NCBI GenBank assembly: GCA_036346395.1
Contig: CM070594.1
Coordinates: forward strand, 26,259,385-26,323,384
Source: Hsuehochloa calcarea
Lineage: Eukaryota; Streptophyta; Magnoliopsida; Poales; Poaceae
Direction: 5' to 3'
Length of the DNA stretch: 64,000 bases
Position numbers and translations under genes: made by a program. This document shows positions 12,411 through 23,900 of this stretch, in pieces. Under the pieces are notes generated by a model, which had not been told where the DNA came from, did not search any database, and saw only the letters and a program-made list of their open reading frames with translations. Every line of letters starts with the position of its first letter. Positions within the stretch are counted from its first letter, which is position 1.

Positions 12411-12515
12411 CGATCATTGTATGATTATAAACTACAAGCTAGCTGCACTCTGCATGTCACTACAACAATCATTTTATGATTATAAACAACAATCATTGTA
12501 TGATTATAAACGAAC
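12411..12515. repeat. Three copies of a 22-bp AT-rich repeat
   Basis: CAATCATTNTATGATTATAAAC occurs three times, the last two directly in tandem. The core is close to self-complementary (ATCATTGTATGAT), so each copy could fold. Confidence 0.75.
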
Positions 12516-12929
12516 AATTTGAATAAAGTTTGATAAGTCCACAAAATCACCTTCCAAATGTCACTGTTTTCATCATGTGATTAGGCAGGTAAAAACCCAG
12601 TTATATGGGGTTGTCATGATCAAGAAGACAACATTGGCAGGCGCATGAAAACGACGCGTACAGTCCCAATGAGCTTATGAGCATGCATGCATATGTTCGG
12701 ATGAGCCACAACGCTATATATGGGGATTAATTGTCGCGGTCAAGCTTTCGGACGGTGCAGCCGATCATGTTAAAAAGTCTCGACAATTTTAGGTGACCAG
12801 ACAGACTCGGAGCACAGGGCTCTGAAGGACTGCCCACGGATGGGACAACGCAGATATATTCTCTGCATTTCTAAATGTTCCCTAATTAATGAGCGCATGC
12901 AGTTGCAAAGGACATGGGATTGTAACCTG

Positions 12930-13460
12930 AGCATTGGGCCGTGCCGTGCGGTTCAGACCCATCGTGTTTCGGATCGCGTTGTGCCGTGCCAGTTCGGCTC
13001 GGTCATCCTACCGTGCCGTGCCGGCCCGTATCGCCTCTAGTCAGGTCCAGGTACGGCCCAAAGCCCGTCGTGCTGGGATCGTGCCGTGCCGGTCCAACCC
13101 TGACCCTAAGTAACTATAGACGCCTGAGAAGATGATAACCGCCGCCGCCGCCGTCCAGGAAGACAAAGACACATGTGGTTCAGGTCGGGTGGCAGAAGGG
13201 GATGCTTGGTTGGGCTAGGCCGGTGTGGGGGAGTGATTGGACCAGGCTGAGGGAGAGATTGGGCTAGAACGGAAAGGTTGGGCCTATGTCGTGCCGTACC
13301 GGCCCAAGCACGACCCAACTGATCGTGCCGTGCTGTGCCGCCCAACGGACCGTATTCTCAGGCCCGGCCCGGCCCGCTGTTCGTGCCGTGCTTATACCGT
13401 ACTGTGCCGACCGTGCTTCGGGCTGGCCCAAAAAAGCACGGCCCAAGTCCCAGTTCTACC
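12930..13460. repeat. GC-rich block of CGTGCCGTGCCGG phrases
   Basis: GTGCCGTGC, CCGTGCCG and GGCCCGGCCCG phrases recur at both flanks (12940-13110 and 13280-13450) around a less repetitive centre. Open frames on both strands are by-products of this composition. It may be a degraded non-autonomous element, but I see no terminal repeats or target duplication. Confidence 0.5.
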
Positions 13461-15235
13461 TGGAACAAAGATAACATGAAGTCCAAGATGAAGTATAACA
13501 GTTGTTTCTCTTAGAATAAATTATAAACAGTACTTGTTGGATTCGCAAATTAACCGGATAACAAGCCAAGACTGCCAGGAGAAAGATGTTAAGGGCATGT
13601 TTGGATGAGGGGAATTTGATCTTGAGATGATGAGGATGCTTAGTGATTGCACCGAATTCTCGAAGGAAAAAGTCCTCGACTATAGGGTAGAATATTGGTC
13701 AACTTGGACTAGTAAGTCAAGCTATTTGTAGTGGGTTTCACGTTTAGTGGCAAAAATAAATATTTATGTCGTTTATGGCTCATATACGATAAGATCAAAG
13801 GAAGAAATTGAGTCAGAGAAACTATAATTTCGAGTCAAACCATTTTAACCAGAGTACAAAATATACCACTCACTTAATCGAGAAAGAAACTCCTCGTACA
13901 AAAAAAAGCAGACGTGATTCGGCTCCCGAGAACATAGGTATTATCAAACCTTGTAAACAAATTTCTCTTGTGTGCTACGTATGATCTAACCATCCCTCAA
14001 CGTGTGCTGCCGCCGGTTCCAACAATTTTCATACTTAGTTGGTACTTGGTAGCTTAGTGACCATTCGTTAAGCTGCAACAGTGCTTCTGTACGTCACCAG
14101 TAAGAGGTACTATAAACGGGTGCATCTTCCCCATTTTATCGCCGGCAAAGCAACCCTTCGTCCACCGCCCCCCTCCATCAAAGAACATTACCACTTTTAA
14201 CCGAAAGGAATCAGCTTTCAACTCAAGGAAAAATCACCTTTCAACTCAAATTTTGAAACTTTCCACTCGAATTTCAAAATTTTGTACTTATATTTAGAGA
14301 ATTTGCCAGTTGAATTTTAAAAACTTACACAGATTTTGAGCCTTTCTGGACGAATTTCAAAAACTTTCTATTGAAATCTAGGAACTTTCTATTATAGTTT
14401 ATGAGCTTGGCCTAAATAATATTTTTCATAAATCCTAAAAAATTATATTGCTAATCTAGGTGGGAGGAAACCAATATATAAGGTGGAGTTGGTCTTACCT
14501 AGTCCAAGCTAGCAAAAGAAAAACACACACACGCACACTCACTAGCTTGTCGCCCTCCTGTGTGCATGAATCGTCCGATGGTTTCGCGTCTGTTTGGGTG
14601 TGGAGTTGCTGCTTATTTTTGCACCTCAAAATGATGCATGATGATATGGCATCTACGCGTATATATACTAATTGGAAACCGAACATTTGAATTACACTAA
14701 TTTTGTGTAGCTTTTATGGTACACATTAATTATGTTTAATGCGGTTTCCAAAACGCCTCGTGGAGTGATTACGTAGTTTCGTTCCGTGGCACTGGATTCT
14801 ATATAAATGAGAGACGTCTCTATTCATAGAGGACGAGGAGAACAACCTCTATACTTTTGCCCTAAACTACTCTATGATTCCTAATTTTGTTAGTAGTATT
14901 CTTATTCTAGGCTTTTAGTAGTATTCTTGTTCTAGGTTTTACCTTATTAGCGCGTATATATGAGATAGGTGTATTTGAGTATATGATCATGCTATTGTTT
15001 GTACTTGTAAATATGCCTAGTATATATGTTGCTTATACATCGATTATTGTTTTAGGATTTAAAATAATCACAAAAAGTATACATCTACGTAACAATCCAA
15101 AAACCGTCTGTCGTGGAGCGCAACAGGTCATGGTCATGGAGCGCAAGAGGTCGCAGGAGGTCATGGTCGTGGAGTGCAGGAGGTCATGGCTGTGAAGTAG
15201 TTGGTTTCCTGTAGTTGTATGCAAAATAGACTTTG

Positions 15236-15527
15236 TTCATATCACAGACGGTTCCAACAACAAACTGTCTGTGATACAAAATTATCACAAACCGTTCTTG
15301 TTAAGACCGTCTATGATAAAACACGTCTGTGATATTTATCACAGACGATTTTCAACATGAACCGTCTGTGATATTACATCTTCACAGATGATTTTTACCG
15401 CAGCCAGTCTGTAGCTAGTAACATAGACGTGCGCTAAACCAAAACCATATGTGATTGTATTTAATACTGACGGTTCCCGGGAACCGTCTGTGATGAGGCA
15501 TCCAGTATAGCCCCTTTTGTAGTAGTG
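15236..15527. mobile_element. Right end of a CACTA (En/Spm-like) transposon
   Basis: The minus strand starts at 15527 with CACTACTACAAAAGGGG, the CACTA-superfamily terminus. Inside it are at least six copies, in both orientations, of the subterminal motif ACAGACGGTT / AACCGTCTGTGAT, one as the hairpin GACGGTTCCCGGGAACCGTC (15469-15488). CTT at 15528-15530 would be one target duplication. I could not find the other terminus or a transposase, so the left border is nominal. Confidence 0.72.
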
Positions 15528-15530
15528 CTT

Positions 15531-17640
15531 GTTGCATCCGATGACCATCGGTCTCCGAGCAATGCTCGTCATCTTCGTCGTCCCCTCCGCGTCTTTTTCT
15601 GCCGCTTCGCGTCCCGAAACTTGCCGTCAACGCCCTCACCAAAGTTGCGCCACCGCCGTCGTTGTGCTACGTCCTGTGTTTCGCGGCCGCACCGAGCGTG
15701 GCCGCACCGAGCAAGGGACTGTGTGTAGACGGTTGAACCAGGCCGACTGACTGAGTCAGGCACTATATATGCATTGAAGGCATTGAGGTTATTTTACAAA
15801 GTTTATCTGTCCTAATTAACTGTATATATTATTTTAATGATCTGAGTGTCTAACAGCAATGAGCCACAAATTTTTAGTGTTTTTGATCAAGACACGAATT
15901 TTAGATATTCAATAGCTAAGGACACAAAAGTTGAGTGTTACATAGCCAATTTTGCTTTGTATTTTGTCAGAGCGATCATTTCAGTGGATGGGGTGCACTG
16001 GTGGGTGCGGTGTGTGGGTGCGTGCGTGGTGGTATGTTACATTACACGTGTTTGCGTCAACCACTGCAATTTTCTTAAATAAAACTTGGTTGGCTGAATT
16101 TGGTGCTACACCGGTTAGCAGATAATAAAAATGTAACATGGGTAACCTGAAAGAACTTGAAAATTCCGAATTCATTTGTGTATACTGGTTCCACTATATA
16201 TGGTCCGAGAGTGTTCTTTGTTTTCCAAAACTCAGTTTTCATGATATGACATTCCAAATCATACACTACGTAAGTGAGCAGATGATTCCTGATCAGTGCC
16301 AGGGTTTCATTTCCCCTTTTTCTTTCTGTTTTTTCTTCTTCTAAAAATATCGTCGGTCATGGCCTTACCAGTATGCTGGATACCGGCCGGTGTCTGGTGC
16401 CTTTCTCTTTCTGGTTTTCTCAATTTTTTTCGTCCTAAACCTTGCACAATAATCCACATCAATTATTTGGCGGAAATTGAGCCCTAGTTGGTAATCCAAA
16501 GTTTGCCATCATGCTGTCCATCAAGTGCATCTGAGAGGTGACCCAATGCATGTCGTTCCGATTGCATCTACGCAGATTCGTAAACAAGACGGCACACAGC
16601 CTGCTGCATGATGCTGATCCGCCTTGGCCAAAACCTTCATTTCGAGATCTCGATAATTCGGCTAATCACAGAGAGACGCATCTGCTGCATCTCGAGGCTT
16701 TGGTCGATCGTGCCAAAAAAGTGGCGGTGTTGGGTTGCTTATATCAAGTAGTATATGTATGGTTGTTTCAAGAAAACAAAAATATTCATACGTTTGGTTG
16801 CTTGAATGGAACTATTCCATCCTAGATGGTAGAATACATATTTGTATACTATTTTCTCCAGATGTTAAACCATCGCATTTATCCAAAACAATGAAATCAC
16901 ATGCTATAAGACCATCACATCTCATTCAACTCTATCATACCAACCAAACAGGGCAATGCAGTACTAATTTAAGTGCCATTTAACCCTTTTTCTTAGGGAA
17001 ATATTTTACCAATTTCAACGATTTGAGTGGAATTCTATTGAATGCCATTCTTATTAATTGCATTTTATCAATTTGCCCATTGAGATATTAGCCTACATTT
17101 TGGCTTTAACTCGTAGCTCCATATAAGAAGTATCAAGCAATATTCCGATAACTTAATTATCTTTGCCCAAAATTACAGAAGTGATCTGCGAAAGCTGCGA
17201 TGTGCACGTTACTTCCTTTAGGTAATTAATTTGGTCTCATACTAGGGTCATCATGATTCCTTCTGTTTTATATATGGATAAAGAGGTATCATCGTACGAT
17301 TTAAGTAGTATATGAGAAGCGAGAGTACGTACTACTAGGAGTACTATATCATTTTCCTATATATAACTGTTGACAAATTGGAGCCAGACTATTTAGCCAG
17401 AAGGCAGAAAAACAAGTTCGGCCGGGCCGTGCACAGGCAATCATGTCTCAGAACACAGAAAGAAGCCTATAGTCTCAAACCTCATTCACCAAAACACATT
17501 TGCCCCGCTACATTAAACAATGTAGGGATACAAGGCAAGCGTTTGTTTAGATATGTTGGCTCCATTAGCAGCTCCAGAATACGTTAGAAATCCTTTTAAC
17601 CTCATGGGTTTCTTCTATCTGACGATATCGACTTATCGAT
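15531..17640. other. Intergenic DNA downstream of TPK
   Basis: There is no recognisable gene. A GC-rich patch (15540-15740) opens frames on both strands without domains. The rest is AT-rich. A 95-codon frame at 16538-16825 has no family match I recognise. Confidence 0.45.
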
Positions 17641-17656
17641 GAACAGCCAGAGAGCA

Positions 17657-17666
17657 TTTATTTATT
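17657..17666 (-). terminator. Candidate poly(A) signals of TPK
   Basis: Two overlapping AATAAA hexamers on the minus strand lie about 120 nt past the TPK stop codon, a normal distance for a plant 3' UTR. This is the first such signal downstream of the stop. Confidence 0.55.
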
Positions 17667-17786
17667 AGATACAAAGCAACTTATGAACACAAACACAGCT
17701 GTACTGTACAAGAGCTGAGCTGATAACATACAACATCAAGATTTGCGAAAAGGAAATAGGACAAAGGATGCCGTGCAAGAGGCCCG

Positions 17787-17908
17787 TTAGGTTAGTTTTC
17801 GGAGAGAAATTGTCCATAGAAGATCTGCATCAGATTGTACAGTTACCTTCTCCGCATGCACAATGTTGGATGTGCTTATCATACTCCCAAATCTCATCTT
17901 TGCTTCAG
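17787..17908 (-). CDS. TPK: TPK exon 6 (C-terminus and stop)
   Basis: The terminal exon lies 9.6 kb from exon 5 across intron 5. It reads EAKMRFGSMISTSNIVHAEK, then VTVQSDADLLWTISLRKLT and TAA. The acceptor is TTCCAG at 17914-17909. Its phase matches the single base left by exon 5 (codon ACT). MRFG followed by ISTSN is the canonical TPK C-terminus, and this identifies the exon despite the distance. Confidence 0.92.
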
Positions 17909-20900
17909 CTGGAAGTGCAAAAAAGTTAACGCTTAGCACACGCAAGTAGCAAAGTCTTCACAAACTTGAGACACGCATAAGTGATTCCTGAGACGATGAG
18001 TGTTTATGTTACTGGTGACAAAAAGTATTTTGCTTCTACTCCTGCTATATTCATTTATCATTCTTTTCTGAAGGATAAATTTGATAGGGTCTATATGTTT
18101 TTGCTTCGGCCATTAATTATTGGAAAGCGAGCGCTTCAGTGCTTTCATATAAAGTGAATAAGACAATTCTAAAAGCAAAAGAATGGTCTCATCTGCAAAT
18201 ACCACCATCCCAAAACTAACCATACTGCTTACCATTTGTGCAATTTAGCTATAAGAAAAGCACAGAAGCAATGCCCGAGTTTGTTTTTCTTGATTAGTGA
18301 TGAGGCAAGACAGTTCCTCAGAAAAATTGAGGCAACACAAGAATATCATAGCAATACGTAAAGTATAAGACTTGCCTGCATACGACATCAACTACACACT
18401 ATGGACATACCAGCTGTTAAGTCTTAATAATTTAATATCTCTCAATAAAGATGTCATGTGGGGTCGCACGTGTAGCAGGCGCGCCAAGGGGCAGGCGTCG
18501 GCTTCGGCTGCAGCTCCAGAGGTTTTGGATGCCACCGATTAGTAAAGAGATAAGTTTATTTATTAAGAGAGAGAGTTGTAATTCGTTTCCATTGCTTGGA
18601 CCTTAAGCCATTGATAGATATAGTAAGTTTGAATTAGATTCCAAGTGTTAGTAGCCTCTCCATCTTTATAAGGAGCCGGACAGGTTATGAGAGAATCAAT
18701 CAGGAAGTTATCTCCAAATCCTCTCTCAATTTCTCCTCAATGCCGACCTCTGCTCTGCGCTATTTCCCCTTGCGCCTAGCTGTTCCGTGTGCCCTAGTAC
18801 CCATCTTCGTCATGGCGCCTCGCCGGAAACCAGGCTCGACGCCTCCCACGACTCACGACTACCAGATAAGATCACTAGGCCGTGACAATTTGGTATCAGA
18901 GCCATCCGTTGTGTAAGGAGCCATGGCCGAAAGCAGCAATGACATGGAGACCGTGGCTATGCAATTGGCGGCAATCATGAAGAAGCTGGAGATGTTGGAT
19001 GAGGTCAAGCTCAAGCTCAATGATCTCAACAACCAACAGAAGGCGGATCATCTGGCGATCGGCTGGTTGGAAACCGGCAAGGGCGCGACGTTAGGTGAAT
19101 GGTCGGGCGATGGCATCTTGCCAAAACCCACCAAACCACTGTGGCCGACGAGCGAGATGACAGCACGTGGCGGACATGGTAGTGGTGACGGTAGGGGAGC
19201 TCTATGCTATCATAGGCTGGAATTCCCAATCTTTGATGGGAAGGAAGATCCACTACCATGGATCAATCGTTGCGAGAAATTCTTCCACAAACAACGAACC
19301 ATGGAAGAAGAGAAGGTCTGGCTGACGACGTATCACATGACTAGTACGGCACAATTGTGGTACAGAAGGATCGAACGCGAGATGGAACCGTTCCGTGGAG
19401 GCGTTTTAGTGAGATGGTATATCTTCACTTCGGGATGCCACTGCGTCATAACCATTTGGGGGAATTGGTCAATCTCAAGTTGACAGGAACGGTACAGGCG
19501 TATTAGGATCAATTCCTGGCTCTCCTCAGCTGTGCAGGTTCCTTGTTTGAGGAGCAACAAGTGCAGCTCTTCACTGCAAGCTTGCAAGGGATGCTTCGTA
19601 TCGACGTCAAGCTACAAGCACCAACCAACCTGGAGGTCGCTATGAGCTTGGCACGGACCTACGATGACATGCTCGGCCAGGGCATCATTTGCCGCAGCTT
19701 GTCCGCATTCTCGGCCCCTGTTCTCTTGGTCAAGAAACAAGATGGATCGTGGAGATTTTGTGTCGACTACCGAGCATTGAATCCACAAACAGTGAAGGAT
19801 AAATTCATGATTCCCATCGTGGAAGAACCACTGGATGAGCTATGACAATCCAAGTTTTTCACCAAACTGGACCTTAGGTCCGGCTACCATCAGATGCACA
19901 TGCATCCGCAGGATGTGAAGAAAACGACATTTTGTACACACTAGGGGCTCTTTGAATTTCTGGTAATGTTGTTCGGCTTGACTAACGCACTAGCAACTTT
20001 CCAAGCATTGATGAATGTCGTTCTACAACCGTTTCTCCGTCGTTTTGTCTGGTATTTTTATGACATCTTGATTTATAGCTCCTCTTGGGCGAATCATCTT
20101 CGCCACGAACGTGCGGAATGTACTCTCCTCCAGTAGCACCAAATTTTTCTCAAGTGGAGCAAATGTTTCTTTGGGGTTTCCTCCGTGGCTTATTTAGGCC
20201 ATGTTATCTCCAAAGATGGTGTCACCATGGATACGCAGAAGGTATAGGCTGTTTTGGATTGGCCGCTTCCCAAAACCATGCACGCTTTGTGTGGATTTTT
20301 GGGCCTAGCCAGGCTACTACTGGCGTTTCATACGAGGATATGGTGTGCTAGCCGCACCTCTCACTCGGCTCCTTAAGCAAGAGGCATTTCGCTGTTCCGA
20401 CGAAGCCGATCATGCATTCTGCATGCTTCAACATGCCATTACATCGGCTCCAGTTTTCCAACTCCCCGATTTTGTCATAGATTTTGTGGAGTGCGACGCT
20501 TCGGGATACAGTTTTGGTGCTGTCTTACATCAAGGTGCCGGTCCGCTTGCATTTTTTAGCAAGCCGATTGCACTACAGCATGATAAATTGGCTGTGTACA
20601 ACGTGAACTTATTGGATTGGTGCAAGACATACATCATTGGAGACCGTACTTGTGGGGATGATTTTTCTTAGTGTGTACATATCATTATAGTATGAATTTT
20701 TGCCCAATCAACGGCTTTCTACTATATCGCAACATGCTTGGTTGAGCAAGCTCCTGGGGTTTGGTGTGTACATATCAATATAGTATGACGCATGTGGGGT
20801 CGCACGTATAGCGGTGCACGAAGGGCGGCGTTGGCTTTTCGATTGCAGCTCGGAGGTTTGGATGCCACCAATTAGGAGAGAGATAAGTTTCTTTATTAAG

Positions 20901-23900
20901 AAATAGAGTTGTAATTGCTTTCTGTGCTTGGGCCTTAAGCCATTAATAGATATAGTAAGTTTGAATTAGATTCCAAGTGTTAGGGGCCTCTTCATCTTTA
21001 TAAGGAGCCGGCCAGGTTATGAGAGAATCAAACAGAAGTTATCTCCAAATCCTCTCTCAATTTCTCCTCTCTCCGACCTCTGCTCTTCGCCCATTCCCTT
21101 GCGCCTTGCTGTTCCGTGTGCCCTAGTACCCATCTTCGTCATCGCACCTCGCGGAAACCAGGCCCAAAGCGTCCCACGACTCAAGACTACCGATCGATCA
21201 CTAAGTTGTGACAAAAGATACTTCCCATATGGGCTATTTATGTAGGAACTCACTATTGGATGTTGTGCTTGACAGTGTTAGAACCTCTGTTAGCTAATAT
21301 GACACTTAGCTTTCCTAGGAATAGGACAACGCAGCCACAAAGATGGTACAAATATCCAGAGTAGACCTGACAGAGCATTTGCGGTTGGCCCTATCAAACT
21401 TGGTAGCCACTTGTTAGATGGCGAGCGAGACTGGAAATATGAATGGTTGGATGTATTGCAATAGCCTAATAAGCAGTATATAGTACAAGAACACATACAA
21501 GAGTAAACTCTAGACTAGAAGTGGAATACCATAAATACCCTTAACACCCCCCCCCCTCCCACAAATGCAAGGCGTATGCAATAGCATTGCATTTGGTAAG
21601 GGTTGACACTAAAATAGGACAAATTCAAAATCTGAGTCTTGTAGTTGTCATCGTAACGTGCAGCTCTTGGAAAATTGTGTCGAGTATCAAAAGATCTCCC
21701 ATAAAATACAAGGTGCAAGGGCTGTGATGGTACAGGCAAGCGGGAGCAAAGTTGACCACAGCAACACGACGAAGAAGATGATGAAACCGACATGAATAGA
21801 GAGATATGTCAAATCAAGTCGATGGGGAATGGATAGAAACATGACGACGTAGATCGAAACCCGAGACGGCGGCAGCGCAGTGCACAAGAAGCGTAGCGTA
21901 GGCGCAGTGCGGAAGAAGCACAACGGCCTTAGAAGCTCGAGGTGGCGGCTTTGAAAGAAGCGGGGCTACCATAACGACTTTTATGATCTGCAACGTCTTT
22001 GAGAGAAGAGCGGCGGCTACTGCCATGTAAAAGGGGAAAAAAAGGCCACACTCGATCCAAGAGGACGGACCGTGGCTAGCAAAGCAAACAGCTGACTCAC
22101 AAGGAAATTTGTGGACTCACACGGCTTAGACGAACTCAAAGATAAAGTGTTACGGACTTGGATGGACGCAGGGGAAAAAAGGATTCAAAGGAGCAGCAGA
22201 TACTAGCAACAACACTCTTGAGCAATGGAAGATCTTGCAAGAAGCGGAGCAGAGAAGTGAAGTCAAGTCAAGCCATTGTACTAGAAGAGAAGCCGGTAGA
22301 GAATCCGGACACCAAAACGTGTGGATTAAAAAGGTTCACTATTCTCCAAAAAAACTAAACAAAACGTGGCTAACTTTGCATTCATTTTGGCATGGATAAG
22401 AAATATGATGATAATGTTATAATAGGACTCTTCTTGTACTCCCTATATATATTGCCCATTTGGCCTCTTGAATATATGCACACAATATTCATAACAAAAT
22501 ATTCATAACATGGTATCAGAGCTAGGGCTCTAACCTAGCTCTTTCCGCTGCCACCGCCATCGTTGCTCGTGCTGCTGCCACCATCGCCGCTTCGCGGCTG
22601 GCGCCGCCGGCAGGGGAATCCTGCGCTTCTTCCCTGCGCCGCCGTCGCCCGATCGCCACCACACTCCGTAGACCGACACACCAGTCGCTCACGACACCGG
22701 GAATCCTAATGCTTCCTGCGTTGCCGTCGCCGAGGCCGCCGATCGCCGCCAGCTCGCCGACCAACACCAAGCCACCCGTGGACGCCGCGAGGACACCGCC
22801 TCTGACCCGACAACGCCATCGCTCGACACCGAACGACATCGCCTCCGACCCGACACCGCCGCTTGGAGCCGACGCCATCGCGGCGACCTCATTCGAACGC
22901 GCCACGCCGCGGCGACCTCGCTGGGGCGTCACGCTTCCATGACCTCGGTCGAGCCCGCTGCCGCCATGCCGCCTTTTGCGGGGGAACCCTAGTTCCCCCG
23001 CATGCGTTGTTCTGGAGCACGTGGGCCGTTTTCTAGCACGAGCCGGGCAGCTAAGCAAAAAAAAAACAAAAAAAAACAGACAAACAGAAACGTCGATCTA
23101 ACCGTCGCGTCGTCCAACACCGCTTGTTAGACTTCGTTGCCTTGGTTACTGCGCCGTTGCCGCCTACCAATAGCTTCCATTCCATCAGCTGTAGTCCCAT
23201 TCTCGGGAACAAAACTTCATGGGACAAACTACAGGTTGTGGTTTTCACTCATGGAGATCACGAGATCACGCTTGATGGTCTCCATCTCTAGGGACATGTC
23301 ACTAGTGCTCGACCTTATCCACCGTCGCCGGTTTAGCCTTCTCCCAAACAGCCTACTTCTGCACCTCCCGCAGAAGATGAGGCCGCCAAGGAGGCAGAGG
23401 CCGCCGCTGCTGCTGCTGAAGATACTGATGAGGCATTTCAGTATGCCATAGACGCTTTTGAGCGCTAGTGTGCTGATGAGACTTGTGTTCGAACTATGCT
23501 GGTTGTCAGCGTCAACGACTCTATCTAGCCAGATATTGTTGGTCTGCATGCCACTCGTCAGATTTGGGAATACTTGCGTGAGCGATACCAACAGAGCAGC
23601 GATGCTCAGTTCTTTTTGCTTCAGCGTGAGTTGGAGACACTTCGCCAGGAGGACTCCTCCGTCGATAACTTCTTTCGAGCCCTGGCCAGTCTCTGGCACC
23701 AGTTGGAGCCTTCGTCTTTATGACTTCGTTTGCCGTCTTCACCCAGAGTTTGAGCCTGTCCGCGCTCAACTGCTGAGCCGCTTACCACGACCAACAGTCA
23801 CCGAGGCTATTTCGACCCTTCGTGCTGAGGAGCTTCGCCGCGGCATAGCAGCATAGTTTGTTCCGGCTGTATTTGCTACCCCTTCTTCGACTACAACCCC

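Larger units (their letters stand above)
11647..14990. other. Anonymous intergenic DNA
   Basis: I recognise no gene or element borders here. Two local features stand out: ATCATT-TATGATTATAAAC repeats near 12411-12515 and a GC-rich block at 12930-13460. From about 14160 to 14460 the sequence is a run of AT-rich, weakly repetitive AACTTTCNA phrases. Confidence 0.5.
18452..21213 (+). mobile_element. Internally deleted Ty3-gypsy element in TPK intron 5
   Basis: LTRs at 18452-18887 and 20786-21213 (about 430 bp, TGTCA...TGACA) are flanked by the perfect duplication AAAGA (18447-18451 and 21214-21218). The internal part is only 1.9 kb: gag, then RT and part of RNase H. Zinc knuckle, protease and integrase are missing. 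RT without an upstream integrase and the gag type place it in Ty3-gypsy. It lies antisense to TPK. With no integrase and broken RT it cannot move on its own. Confidence 0.93.

Noticed and set aside
12458..12475. CACTACAACAATC as the left end of the CACTA element
   Set aside because: It matches the right end only over the first six bases, lacks the CTT duplication, and has no subterminal motifs after it.
12411..15500. CRISPR-like arrays or tRNA genes
   Set aside because: The repeats are few, unevenly spaced and AT-rich. The tRNA-like TGGTATCAGAGC strings in the window are primer binding sites, not tRNA genes.
22522..23058. 178-codon minus-strand frame in GC-rich DNA
   Set aside because: It lies in the leader and gag start of element C on the opposite strand, is low complexity in A, R and G, and has no domain.
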